The notes below the pieces were generated by a model. That model made no database searches. It saw only the letters and a program-made list of their open reading frames with translations, and had not been told where the DNA came from. The position numbers and the translations under genes are program-made. From CAZJDM01 sp964544765 (GTDB lineage Bacteria > Bdellovibrionota_B > Oligoflexia > CAYFLR01), in NCBI GenBank assembly GCA_964544765.1, contig CAZJDM010000085.1, forward strand, positions 1-19,563: a stretch of DNA of 19,563 nt. Direction: 5' to 3'. Below are positions 7,584 through 16,365 of the stretch, piece after piece. Each line of letters starts with the position of its first letter. Position 1 is the first letter of the stretch.

Positions 7584-8618
7584 TTGGAAAATATCCAAGA
7601 TAACCATAAATCATTACTGTCGATATGTAATTTAGTTACAACCTTTGATACAGAGGATGGAAAGATAACCCCGGTTGATAATATTAATTTAGAAATTAAA
7701 CCTGGGAAAACCCTTGGAGTAGTTGGTGAATCAGGCTGTGGTAAAAGTATTACGGCTCTTTCTATTATGAGATTAATTCCTGCACCTAATGGAAATATAA
7801 CTAAAGGAGAGATTCTCTTTAATGGAAGGGATTTGTTAAAGTTAGATAAAAAAGAGATGCATTCTATTCGAGGTAAACAAATTGGTATGATTTTTCAAGA
7901 ACCGATGACAGCACTCAATCCAGTTTATACCGTTGGAGAACAGATAGCCGAAACATTACGTTTTCATCTAAATATATCTCCTCAGCAAGCAATTGAAAAG
8001 TCGATTCAGTTATTGGAACAAGTCGGTATTCCTTCTCCGGAAGATCGAGTTAATGAATATCCACATATGCTATCTGGAGGAATGCGGCAAAGAGTTATGA
8101 TTGCTATGGCACTGTCATGCAAGCCAGAACTTCTTATTGCTGATGAACCAACTACTGCTTTGGATGTTACTATTCAAGCTCAAATATTATCCATTATGAA
8201 AGAGATGCAGAAAAAAATAAACATGTCTATTTTATTTATAACACATGATTTAGGGGTAGTGGCGGAAATGTGCGATGAAGTGGTGGTAATGTATACGGGG
8301 CAAATTATTGAAAAAGCGGATATTAAAACTATTTTCAAGAATCCCAGACATCCATACACTATTGGATTATTACGATCTATTCCCAGGTTAGAAACCCATG
8401 GAAATCATTTAGATACTATTAAGGGTATTGTACCTAGTTTGTTGGATTTGCCGAAGGGGTGTACTTTTGCTGGTAGATGTGAATTTTGTAAGTCAGATTG
8501 TCTAGAAAATAAACCGACTTTAAAACAAACAACTCAAGGTAGTTGGGTGGCTTGTTTTCATCCCCAAGGAAAAGAAAAAGAAAAAAGTGAGTCAGAGGTG
8601 CAAAATGGAAATGCTTAA
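7584..8618 (+). CDS. peptide ABC transporter ATPase (OppD/DppD type; N-half of YejF)
   Basis: This 344-residue ATPase energises peptide import. It shows Walker A GESGCGKS (48-55), Q-loop FQEP (Gln105), signature LSGGM (163-167), Walker B LLIADEP (183-189) and H-loop His221. After residue about 235 it has the oligopeptide-family C-terminal extension with a cysteine cluster (GCTFAGRCEFCKSDC and VACFHP), a region that holds an Fe-S cluster in at least one characterised OppD. The start is TTG at 7584: an in-frame TAG lies four codons upstream, no ATG occurs before the conserved domain, and AGGA sits 7 bases ahead. It overlaps the next ATPase gene. Together the two correspond to the two halves of E. 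coli YejF, judging by the YejB/YejE-like permeases downstream. Confidence 0.93.
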   Translation: MENIQDNHKSLLSICNLVTTFDTEDGKITPVDNINLEIKPGKTLGVVGESGCGKSITALSIMRLIPAPNGNITKGEILFNGRDLLKLDKKEMHSIRGKQIGMIFQEPMTALNPVYTVGEQIAETLRFHLNISPQQAIEKSIQLLEQVGIPSPEDRVNEYPHMLSGGMRQRVMIAMALSCKPELLIADEPTTALDVTIQAQILSIMKEMQKKINMSILFITHDLGVVAEMCDEVVVMYTGQIIEKADIKTIFKNPRHPYTIGLLRSIPRLETHGNHLDTIKGIVPSLLDLPKGCTFAGRCEFCKSDCLENKPTLKQTTQGSWVACFHPQGKEKEKSESEVQNGNA

Positions 8619-9597
8619 AGTAAATAATCTTTCTATGCATTTCCCCATCTATGGTGGAGTTTTAAGAAGGCAAGTAGGAAAGATTCATGCTGTAAACGAT
8701 GTGTCTTTTTCGGTTAAAAAAGGTGAAACATTAGGTCTTGTGGGAGAATCTGGATGTGGTAAGTCTACTTTGGGAAGAACTTTATTACGGTTGTATAAAG
8801 CTACATCAGGTTCAATTATTTATAATAATCTAGACATCAACTCCATTCCTTATAAACAATTGAAAAGTATTCGAAAAGATATGCAGATTATTTTTCAAGA
8901 CCCTTTCGCTTCTCTTGATCCGCGTATGACAGTGGGTGATATTTTGTCAGAGCCGTTTAGAATCCATAAAATTAAACTGTCTGATGATAGAACTGAAGTT
9001 AGAGATTTGTTATCCAAGGTAGGGATGTTGCCGGACGCTATTAATCGTTACCCCCATGAGTTTAGTGGTGGTCAAAGACAAAGAATTGGTATTGCGCGGG
9101 CCATTGCTTTAAATCCTCAGTTGATAATTGCTGATGAACCAGTTTCTGCTCTGGACGTGTCTATTCAATCACAAATATTGAATTTACTAAAGGATTTACA
9201 AGTTAAGTTAAAATTAACATATATTTTTATTGCTCATAATTTGGCGGTAGTGAAACATATGAGTGATAAAATTGCGGTTATGTATTTAGGGAGAATAATA
9301 GAAGTTGGTAAAGCGGATGTTCTTTATCGAGATGCTAAACACCCGTATACTAAAGCGCTTATTACAGCTATTCCTACTCCGGATCCAGAAATAAATAAAA
9401 CCAAAACGGTTTTAGAAGGTGATGTTCCTAGTCCGATAAATCCACCTAAAGGATGCGCCTTTCATCCTCGATGTCCTATAGCTGAAGATATATGTAAAAA
9501 AGATATACCCAGGTTAATTAATTTGAACCAAGAGCATAGTGTTGCTTGTCATTTAGTGGCTGATGTGGCTGATAATGGAAAGAATAATAATAATTAA
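8605..9597 (+). CDS. peptide ABC transporter ATPase (OppF/DppF type; C-half of YejF)
   Basis: Second ATPase of the peptide importer, 330 residues from the start chosen here. Walker A GESGCGKS (47-54), Q-loop FQDP, signature FSGGQ (153-157), Walker B LIIADEP (173-179), His211 in the H-loop, then the oligopeptide C-terminal region with the cysteines of GCAFHPRCP and VACH. The open frame extends to a GTG at 8587, but ATG 8605 has AGAGG (8595-8599) about 5 bases upstream and gives the usual short N-terminus before LKVNNLSMHFP; ATG 8611 is another option. It overlaps the upstream ATPase gene by 14 bases, which implies coupled translation and equal output of the two ATPases. Confidence 0.93.
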   Translation: MEMLKVNNLSMHFPIYGGVLRRQVGKIHAVNDVSFSVKKGETLGLVGESGCGKSTLGRTLLRLYKATSGSIIYNNLDINSIPYKQLKSIRKDMQIIFQDPFASLDPRMTVGDILSEPFRIHKIKLSDDRTEVRDLLSKVGMLPDAINRYPHEFSGGQRQRIGIARAIALNPQLIIADEPVSALDVSIQSQILNLLKDLQVKLKLTYIFIAHNLAVVKHMSDKIAVMYLGRIIEVGKADVLYRDAKHPYTKALITAIPTPDPEINKTKTVLEGDVPSPINPPKGCAFHPRCPIAEDICKKDIPRLINLNQEHSVACHLVADVADNGKNNNN

Positions 9598-9602
9598 GAA
9601 AC

Positions 9603-9623
9603 TGTGTAAATTGTATTTACACA
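9603..9623 (+). promoter_or_regulatory. perfect 9-bp hairpin/palindrome before the binding-protein gene
   Basis: TGTGTAAAT (9603-9611) is an exact inverted copy of ATTTACACA (9615-9623) with a 3-base loop. It fills most of the gap between the ATPase and binding-protein genes. As RNA it would be a compact stem-loop 19 bases before the ATG at 9643; intergenic stem-loops next to binding-protein genes often adjust mRNA stability so that this subunit is made in excess. As DNA the 21-bp palindrome could be an operator. It has no T-run, so it is not an ordinary terminator. Confidence 0.6.
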
Positions 9624-9642
9624 AAATGTGGGAAAAACTGAA

Positions 9643-11418
9643 ATGGTCAATTTAAATTTCAAATTGTTGTTCATATTAATTATTATTTGTGGTGGATGGA
9701 CAGTTTTATCCAAAGAGAACGTATCTACTAAAGAAAAAGCACTTACTAAAGAAAAAACACCTACTAAAGAAAAAGTTCTTTCTAAAGAAAAAGCACCTAC
9801 CAAAGAAAAAATTCCTCCCAAAGGAGGAACCATACGTTTACAGCTCTCTACCTATCCTTCTTCTTTTAATACTCATACCAGAGGGGATGGGTATACATCT
9901 ATGCTGGCCTATTTTGTTGTAGAACCTTTGGTAGAACGTAGTAACGTTGATTATAAGCTTGTACCCAGGTTGGCTGAAAGGTGGAAAATTAGTAAGGATA
10001 AGAAAGTTTATACATTCTATTTAAATAAAAAAGCTAAATTCTTCGATGGTAAGCCGGTTACAGCTCATGATGTGAAATTTATTTTTGACAAAATTTATGA
10101 TCCTAAGTGTGTTTTTTGTCAAGCTGATAGAGAGTACATAGGGCCTCTTGAATATGTAAAAATAGTAAACAAACATACAATTCAATTTAAAGTAAAAAAT
10201 ATTCATTTTGATAATATTTATAAAATCGGGGGCATGGATATATTTCCTAAGCATATCTATAATATTAAAGGTAAGAATTTTGATAAGGACTTTGAAAAAA
10301 TAATGGTTGGCTCCGGTCCTTATACTATTCAGGTATCTAAGGATCGAAAGAATATTACTTTATTAAGAAATAAAAAATGGTGGGGAAATGATCCAGGAGT
10401 ACTTTTGTATCATAAAAAGTTTTTTAATTTCGATAAAATCATCTTTAAATATATTAATGATGATACGGTAGCTTTTGAGATGTTTAAGAAAAAGAAATTG
10501 GATGCTATCTATATATCTTCAGATTTATATTCTAAATGGGATAATGCAAAAATGTATCCCTGGAAAGATAAACGATGTAAAAGAATTAAGACTCCTCAAA
10601 ATTTTCCACATGAATGGAGAGGAATAGCTCTTAATTCAAGGATAGCTCCAACTAACGAGAAAAAATTCAGAAGAGTCTTACAACACTTATTAAATAGATC
10701 ATTAATCATTAAAAAGGTTTTTAAAAACAAAAAACGTCCTCTGACGGGGCCTTTTGCCAGTGGTTCTCCTTATTCTGCCAATTTAAAACCCATTGCTTAT
10801 GATCCTAAAAAGGCTATAGCCCTCTTGAAAGAATTGGGTTATGCCAAAATTGGTTCTGACGGTATTTTATATAAAATGGTTAAAAAAGAAGGCAAGAGTA
10901 TTAAACAAAGAGCGGCAATAGAGGTCATTCATGCTTGGGAGGGCCATAATAAATGGTTAACTATTTACAAGGAGGATGCCAGAAAAGTAGGGGTTGAAGT
11001 TAAAATTAAAATGTTAGAATGGACCTCTCTTACTAAATTATTGGATGAATTTAATTTTGAAGGATTAGTTTTAGGGTGGTTAGCTGGCATAGTTCCCAAT
11101 CCAGAACAATACTTTTTAAGTAAGACGGTCAATATAAAAGGTTCTTCCAATTTTTCCGGTACCAATAATCCTAAAATTGATGCCCTTATCAATAGAGGGA
11201 TCTCAATTTTTAATGGTGATAAGCGATATAAATTATATCGACAATTAGAAACTTTAATAATGGATGAACAGCCTTACGTTTTTACTTATGGCGATGATGC
11301 CCATAGAGTAGGTTATTGGGCCCATAAGGTAAATCCCTCTTCCCGGCCTTTTGATAAGTATACCGGTGATGAGCTGAGACATCCATTTTTTGCTCATTGG
11401 TATACTGTGAAAAAGTAA
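9643..11418 (+). CDS. periplasmic peptide-binding protein of the importer (YejA/OppA type)
   Basis: The 591-residue product fits solute-binding protein family 5 and is near the length of E. coli YejA (about 600). After a signal peptide (FKLLFILIIICGGWTVLS) and a Lys/Glu-rich repeat (27-60) come family landmarks: GDGYTSMLAYFVVEPLVE, LVPRLAERWKISKDKKVYTFYLNKKAKFFDGKPVTAHDVKF, VGSGPYTI, then FDKIIFKYINDDTVAFEMFKK, a YejA-like segment. It would capture peptides in the periplasm for the two permeases downstream. The frame opens earlier with GTG 9628, but ATG 9643 gives a normal signal peptide with GGGA about 9 bases upstream. C16 in the signal is not in a good lipobox, so a soluble or membrane-tethered form is likelier than a lipoprotein. 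The protein is very rich in lysine. Confidence 0.9.
   Translation: MVNLNFKLLFILIIICGGWTVLSKENVSTKEKALTKEKTPTKEKVLSKEKAPTKEKIPPKGGTIRLQLSTYPSSFNTHTRGDGYTSMLAYFVVEPLVERSNVDYKLVPRLAERWKISKDKKVYTFYLNKKAKFFDGKPVTAHDVKFIFDKIYDPKCVFCQADREYIGPLEYVKIVNKHTIQFKVKNIHFDNIYKIGGMDIFPKHIYNIKGKNFDKDFEKIMVGSGPYTIQVSKDRKNITLLRNKKWWGNDPGVLLYHKKFFNFDKIIFKYINDDTVAFEMFKKKKLDAIYISSDLYSKWDNAKMYPWKDKRCKRIKTPQNFPHEWRGIALNSRIAPTNEKKFRRVLQHLLNRSLIIKKVFKNKKRPLTGPFASGSPYSANLKPIAYDPKKAIALLKELGYAKIGSDGILYKMVKKEGKSIKQRAAIEVIHAWEGHNKWLTIYKEDARKVGVEVKIKMLEWTSLTKLLDEFNFEGLVLGWLAGIVPNPEQYFLSKTVNIKGSSNFSGTNNPKIDALINRGISIFNGDKRYKLYRQLETLIMDEQPYVFTYGDDAHRVGYWAHKVNPSSRPFDKYTGDELRHPFFAHWYTVKK
9721..9822 (+). repeat. 18-bp in-frame tandem repeat encoding xx(S/T)KEK units
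   Basis: Five full copies of an 18-base unit ending in (A/C)TAAAGAAAAA-like sequence occupy 9721-9810, with a partial sixth (IPPK) to 9822. They encode VSTKEK, ALTKEK, TPTKEK, VLSKEK and APTKEK at residues 27-56, just after the signal peptide. A shorter SKEN sits before them. The tract looks like a charged flexible linker that can vary in length by slippage. Confidence 0.9.
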
Positions 11419-11448
11419 GGACGGAATTATTAATATAGGTCCAGAATT

Positions 11449-12462
11449 ATGTTTGAATATATAATACGTCGTTTAATGCTTATGGTTCCTACCTTAATAG
11501 GAGTGTCAATTCTGGTGTTTGTATTGATTCAAATAGTGCCGGGAGGACCGATAGATAATATAATCAGACAAATGAAAATGGGCCAAAAGGGTGCCGGATC
11601 TAACGCTCGGGTACAAATTAATGAAGAACTTAGAAATCAATTAAAAAAACAGTTTGGCTTTGATAAACCAATTTATGTGCGTTATTTCAAATGGATGCGG
11701 GATATCCTAACCTTTGATTTTGGTGAGTCCTATGAATATAAAGAACCGGTTTTAGATCTTATTATTAGAAGGTTACCGGTTAGTCTGTCGTTTGGGGTGT
11801 GGTCTTTTTTATTGGCCTATTTACTTTGTATACCACTTGGAGTCTATAAAGCTATTCAAGATGGGGCTCCTTTTGATTCAATTACCTCCTTTACACTTTT
11901 TCTTTTATACTCCATTCCAAGCTATGCTTTAGCTATTCTCCTGATTACTTTTTTAGGCGGGGGCAGCTTTTGGGATATTTTCCCCATTCAGGGCCTACAC
12001 GATGATGAAGCGGAAACTTTTTCTACTTTCTTTTATATACTTGACTATCTGCACCATCTTATATTACCCCTAACTTGCTATGTAATTGGTCAGTTTGCTG
12101 TGTTGACCATGTTAATGAAGAATTCATTTTTAGAGCAGATTAATCAAGATTATGTAAGAACAGCTCGGGCCAAAGGCTTGACTGAAAAAATTGTCTATTT
12201 TAAACATGTACTTAGGAATGCCTTGATTCCAATTGCCACGGGTTTAGGTGGTTATATAGGGATCTTTTTAACTGGGTCGATTTTATTGGAAAGTATTTTT
12301 GGACTGAATGGAATAGGTTTATTAAACTATGAATCAATATTATCAAGGGATTATCCGGTAGTATTGGCCATTATTATGTTGACCGCCCTATCTACAGTGT
12401 TAGGAAATTTTATATCAGATATGTTGTATGTGGTAATAAATCCTAAAATAAGTTTTGAATAG
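11449..12462 (+). CDS. yejB: peptide ABC transporter permease, YejB type
   Basis: Inner-membrane permease of 337 residues with several membrane segments. It starts FEYIIRRLMLMVPTLIGV, carries VPGGPIDNIIRQM and the YejB-like QFGFDKPIYVRYFKWM and DFGESY, and has the permease EAA-type loop YVRTARAKGL followed by LIPIATGLGGYIGIFLTGSILLESIFGLNGIGLL and RDYPVV. The PGGPIDNII and FGLNGIGLLNYES stretches agree with my recollection of E. coli YejB rather than OppB/DppB. In E. coli the Yej system imports peptides including the microcin C antibiotic. It starts 30 bases after the binding-protein gene; the SD is weak. The yejE-like gene begins 9 bases later. Confidence 0.88.
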   Translation: MFEYIIRRLMLMVPTLIGVSILVFVLIQIVPGGPIDNIIRQMKMGQKGAGSNARVQINEELRNQLKKQFGFDKPIYVRYFKWMRDILTFDFGESYEYKEPVLDLIIRRLPVSLSFGVWSFLLAYLLCIPLGVYKAIQDGAPFDSITSFTLFLLYSIPSYALAILLITFLGGGSFWDIFPIQGLHDDEAETFSTFFYILDYLHHLILPLTCYVIGQFAVLTMLMKNSFLEQINQDYVRTARAKGLTEKIVYFKHVLRNALIPIATGLGGYIGIFLTGSILLESIFGLNGIGLLNYESILSRDYPVVLAIIMLTALSTVLGNFISDMLYVVINPKISFE

Positions 12463-12471
12463 GATATTATT

Positions 12472-13509
12472 TTGCGATTATCTCCAATTACTAAAAAAAG
12501 AATAAAAAAGTTTAAAAAGATTAAACGAGCTTATTACTCATTGATAATATTGGTTTTTATTGTTGTGATTAGTGGGATAGCTGAAGTGATAGCTAATAAA
12601 AAACCTCTAATACTGTATTGTAATGATGCATATTTCTTTCCTGCTTTTAAAGTATATAAGGGCACCGATTTGGGATTTTCCTCGATTTTGGAGCCAGATT
12701 ATAAGGAACTGGCTATTCAAATCGATAAAAAATTGGTGGAGGGTTGGTACATAAATCCATTAATTTTTTGGGGTTCTAATGAATCAAATCCTAAAGTTGA
12801 TTATTATCCTTCACCACCCAGTTGGGATAATTGGTTAGGTACAGATGACAGGGGAAGGGATATTCTTACCAGGCTGATTTATGGAGTTCGAGTTTCGTTG
12901 TTTTTTGCGGTGATGAATTATTTGTTTGCTTTAATTATTGGAGTAATAGTCGGTGGACTACAAGGATTTATTGGTGGATGGGTAGATCTGTTAGGGCAGC
13001 GGTTAGTAGAGATCTGGTATGCTTTACCCTATTTTTTCGTGTTGATCTTATTGGGAACTCTTTTAGAACCGGGGTTGATAGTATTGACAATGATGAGTGC
13101 TATTTTTTCTTGGATAATGCTTTCTTATTATGTTCGGGCTGAGGCTCTGCGAATTCGCCAGGAGGAGTATGTTTTAGCTGCTACCGCGCTTGGAGCTGGA
13201 AGAGTTCGGAATTTATTTTTTCATATAATTCCTAATTCCCTTACTCCTGTTGTTACTTTTACACCATTTATTATGGCCCAAGGGGTCCTAACCTTATCTT
13301 ATCTTGACTTTCTAGGATTTGGGGTTCAAGCTCCCACTGCTTCAATTGGCGAGTTGATTAGGCAGGGAAAACAAAATTTTGATACTGCTTGGTGGATCGT
13401 TGTATTTTCAGTAGGTATATTATTTCTTCTGATCCTACTTTTAAACTTTATTGGTGAAGGGGTTCGAACAGCTTTTGATCCTAGGAAAGTTTTTGTGGGT
13501 TCTAAATGA
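12472..13509 (+). CDS. yejE: peptide ABC transporter permease, YejE type
   Basis: The 345-residue permease begins MRLSPITKKRIKKFKK and has one membrane segment, then a roughly 75-residue periplasmic insert (residues about 45-118) before PSPPSWDNWLGTDDRGRDILTRLIYG. This N-terminal layout and the words AEVIANKKPL, YFFPAFKVY and NWLGTD match my memory of YejE. The EAA-like loop RQEEYVLAATALGAG is present, as is LDFLGFGVQAPTASIGELI. The start is TTG at 12472; AGGA (12461-12464) overlapping the yejB stop lies 7 bases upstream, and no closer ATG exists. It pairs with YejB to form the channel. purL follows 25 bases later with no terminator. Confidence 0.88.
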   Translation: MRLSPITKKRIKKFKKIKRAYYSLIILVFIVVISGIAEVIANKKPLILYCNDAYFFPAFKVYKGTDLGFSSILEPDYKELAIQIDKKLVEGWYINPLIFWGSNESNPKVDYYPSPPSWDNWLGTDDRGRDILTRLIYGVRVSLFFAVMNYLFALIIGVIVGGLQGFIGGWVDLLGQRLVEIWYALPYFFVLILLGTLLEPGLIVLTMMSAIFSWIMLSYYVRAEALRIRQEEYVLAATALGAGRVRNLFFHIIPNSLTPVVTFTPFIMAQGVLTLSYLDFLGFGVQAPTASIGELIRQGKQNFDTAWWIVVFSVGILFLLILLLNFIGEGVRTAFDPRKVFVGSK

Positions 13510-13534
13510 TCGTGGGATTTTGTGGAGATATACT

Positions 13535-16345
13535 TTGAAGCAAGAAGTAAGTAATAAAATTTATACCATCTATAGTCCAATTCATAATAATCAAATCATT
13601 GTTTTTCGAATTGAATATCGAGGGAATTTTCCTGATCAAATTAAATCAATCTTATTGGATGATTATCAAGATTCACCTCCAACTTTTTCTGAGCAAAAAG
13701 GATCTAGATATCTGGCGGGACATTGGCTGGAATTTGGTTATAAACGAGCTATTATTGATCCAGAGTTTCATTCAATTTTAGCCGCTATTAAAGGTTTTCC
13801 TTGGGCATCAAATATTTTATGGGTTCGTAAAAGTACCAGAATATTTATTCAGAATTCTTTTTATCCTTCATCTAGCACTTATGATGAGGCGGTTCAAACC
13901 TTAAGAAAAAGCGATCTTTTTAATCCACAGATCCATGAAATTTTTGAAGAAGATAAGGAGTGGAAGACTCTCATACCAGTCGGTACTCCTGATCCCATTG
14001 AGACCGTTCCCATTCGAGACTTATCAATGGATCAACTAGTCACCTTATCGGAAGAACATCGTTTGTTCATGCCTAAGTCTCAATTACAAGCCGTCCAAAA
14101 ATTCTTTCAAGCTGAAAAGAGAGATCCTACTGATGGTGAATTGGAGATGTTGGCTCAATCATGGTGTGATCATTGTTTTCACACTACTTGGAAATCATTG
14201 GGCCTTTTGAAAAGGTTAAAAAAAGCAACTTTGAAAATAATGAAAAACAGAAAGGATATTTTATCCGTTTTTGAGGATAACGCTGGGGTCATGTCTTTTT
14301 ATGATGGCTATTCTTTGGCTATTAAAGGTGAAACCCACAATTCTCCAACTCTTTTAGCACCTGCTCCTGGAGTTGAAACGATGCTGGGAGGAGTTCTAAG
14401 AGATATATTGGGTTGTGGACAAGGATTTTATCCTATAGGTGGAATGTGGGTTTTTGGAACACAGCCCTTAAATATAGCCAAGGATGAAGCACCAAAGGGT
14501 TGTTTTCATCCTCAGACTGTAGCTAGAGGGATGATAAAAGGGTATGAAACCTATACTAATCCGATGGGCGTTCCCAATTTAGGTGGGGGCTTAATTCAAC
14601 ATTCTGGATACGCTAAACCATTAGCTTTAGGTCTGGCTATTGGGTTGGGTAAAGATGAATTTTCTCCCAAAGGAGTTCCTCAAAATGGTGATTTAATGCT
14701 GGTATTAGGTGGTTCTACCGGTAGGGACGGTATTCACGGAGCTACAACATCTAGCGCTAAATCTAGTGAGGAGAGTAAAGAAAAAGATGGTGCTCATGTT
14801 CAAATAGGGGCTCCCGCTATAGAACGGTTTTTTATGGAAGCGATTATTGAATTGAGAGACAAGCGTCTTATTCGAGCTATAACTGATTTTGGTGCAGGGG
14901 GTCTTTCGTCAGCAGCGGGAGAAATGGGGCAAAATACTGGAATAGAAGTTGATTTATCTGAAATGCCTTTAAAATATAAAGGGCTTTCTCCTTGGGAGAT
15001 ATTACTTTCAGAAAGTCAAGAAAGAATGTTGCTTTGTATTGATCCTAAGCATTTAAAGCCGGTTGAAGAAATATGTAGAAAATATTTTGTGGAAGTTAAT
15101 GAGATTGGCAAATTTACTCAAGATAATAGATGTCGTATTAATTATAAGCAGCAGGCGTTAATAAATTTACCTTTTTCTTTTTTAACAGACGGATGTCCTA
15201 TTGATTCTATAAAACCTCCTGCAAAGAAAGAAGATAATTTCACTGATGACCTTAGATTAGGACCAAAATCAATAACCGAAGATTTGCTTCTTTCTTTGGT
15301 AAGTTTTCCGGACATTGCTGATCAATCTATAATGGGAGAACGTTTTGATGCGTCAGTACAGGGAATGGCTTTTCGTGAGCCATATGGACCCAATAATATG
15401 CCGTATGATCAAAGTATTTTGATTCCTTTTATGAATAAATCTCATGCTGTTGTTACTTCTTTTACTATAAATCCGCATTGGAGTTCTCATCCGGTTAATA
15501 TGGCTAAAGCGGTTATGATTTCCGCAATTTCCAAATGTGTTGTCGGAGGTGCTAAATTATCTGATATTGCTTTATGCGATAATTTTTATACTCCACCGAT
15601 TGATGTCCGCCCGGATGTTGCCGCTGATTTGAAACAAATACTGGAGATTTTATCGGAATATTCAGTATTCTTTGGAACACCATTTATTTCGGGAAAAGAT
15701 TCCTCTAGTGGATCTCATTCTCCTCACAAGTTTGAATCTGAACAGGGTAATAGTAAAGTAAATGCTACATCTAAACCTCAAAGAATAGATGTTCCAGTAA
15801 CACTTTGTGTTAGTGCTATTGGTAAGGTGGCTGATTACCAAATTATTCCCGAGAAAAAATTTCAAGCGCCAGGTGAAAAAATTTGGTTGGTACCTGCGGG
15901 TATTACTACTAATCTGTCGGGCTCTATTTGGGCCAAAATTAACTCGAAAGTAGGTAATCAAGAACCTTTGTTTTATTATGATATAAACCTGCAAACCTTT
16001 AAGGCTGCTTGCGATAAATTACATACTCTTTTTGGGAAAAAAAAGATATCGGCTATTAGCTCTATTGAGTATGGGGGCGCTTTTAGGCGGATCTTTGAGA
16101 TGTCAATTGGTAATAATAATATTGGCGCTAAGCTTAAATTCAATCAGGATTTATTTAAATCTAATGCGGGTAGTTTTGTAGTTGTGTCAAATGAAGATTT
16201 AAGTGATTTTGCCTCACTGGTCGGGCAAACTACTCAGGAAAATAATATTCAAATTGGTGATTTAATAATTTCCAAAGATAAGTTAATAAGATCCTGGTCT
16301 GGAGTTTTTGGTGGATACTTTAGGAAGGATGATGCTCTTTTTTAA
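13535..16345 (+). CDS. purL: phosphoribosylformylglycinamidine synthase, PurL with PurS-like N-terminus
   Basis: PurL makes FGAM from FGAR, ATP and ammonia in purine synthesis. The product is 936 residues from the start chosen here, longer than small PurL (600-750) and shorter than the fused E. coli enzyme (about 1295). Residues 1-190 have no AIR-synthase motifs; two beta-rich stretches look like PurS-type domains, an inference. Then come the linker domain DPTDGELEMLAQSWCDHCFH (about 195-215), ATP/substrate motif GETHNSP (near 265), GGSTGRDGIHG, DFGAGGLSSA (near 450), SESQERM and FGTPFISGKDSSSGS (near 718). TTG 13535 has GGAG (13524-13527) at 7 bases spacing; the frame extends back to GTG 13451 inside yejE, which is unlikely. 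No glutaminase domain is present, so the separate PurQ supplies ammonia. Confidence 0.92.
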   Translation: MKQEVSNKIYTIYSPIHNNQIIVFRIEYRGNFPDQIKSILLDDYQDSPPTFSEQKGSRYLAGHWLEFGYKRAIIDPEFHSILAAIKGFPWASNILWVRKSTRIFIQNSFYPSSSTYDEAVQTLRKSDLFNPQIHEIFEEDKEWKTLIPVGTPDPIETVPIRDLSMDQLVTLSEEHRLFMPKSQLQAVQKFFQAEKRDPTDGELEMLAQSWCDHCFHTTWKSLGLLKRLKKATLKIMKNRKDILSVFEDNAGVMSFYDGYSLAIKGETHNSPTLLAPAPGVETMLGGVLRDILGCGQGFYPIGGMWVFGTQPLNIAKDEAPKGCFHPQTVARGMIKGYETYTNPMGVPNLGGGLIQHSGYAKPLALGLAIGLGKDEFSPKGVPQNGDLMLVLGGSTGRDGIHGATTSSAKSSEESKEKDGAHVQIGAPAIERFFMEAIIELRDKRLIRAITDFGAGGLSSAAGEMGQNTGIEVDLSEMPLKYKGLSPWEILLSESQERMLLCIDPKHLKPVEEICRKYFVEVNEIGKFTQDNRCRINYKQQALINLPFSFLTDGCPIDSIKPPAKKEDNFTDDLRLGPKSITEDLLLSLVSFPDIADQSIMGERFDASVQGMAFREPYGPNNMPYDQSILIPFMNKSHAVVTSFTINPHWSSHPVNMAKAVMISAISKCVVGGAKLSDIALCDNFYTPPIDVRPDVAADLKQILEILSEYSVFFGTPFISGKDSSSGSHSPHKFESEQGNSKVNATSKPQRIDVPVTLCVSAIGKVADYQIIPEKKFQAPGEKIWLVPAGITTNLSGSIWAKINSKVGNQEPLFYYDINLQTFKAACDKLHTLFGKKKISAISSIEYGGAFRRIFEMSIGNNNIGAKLKFNQDLFKSNAGSFVVVSNEDLSDFASLVGQTTQENNIQIGDLIISKDKLIRSWSGVFGGYFRKDDALF

Positions 16346-16365
16346 TTGGGAAGTGTAATTTTAGA

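Noticed and set aside
9721..9822. CRISPR-like short repeats
   Set aside because: The units are contiguous, have no spacers and are in frame with the binding-protein gene.
9594..9833. Minus-strand ORF rich in FSLVG repeats
   Set aside because: It is the antisense of the 18-bp repeat tract and the hairpin; its repetitive look comes from the sense-strand TKEK repeat.
13451..13534. N-terminal extension of purL starting at GTG inside yejE
   Set aside because: It would overlap yejE by 59 bases, has no SD, and TTG 13535 has GGAG at ideal spacing.
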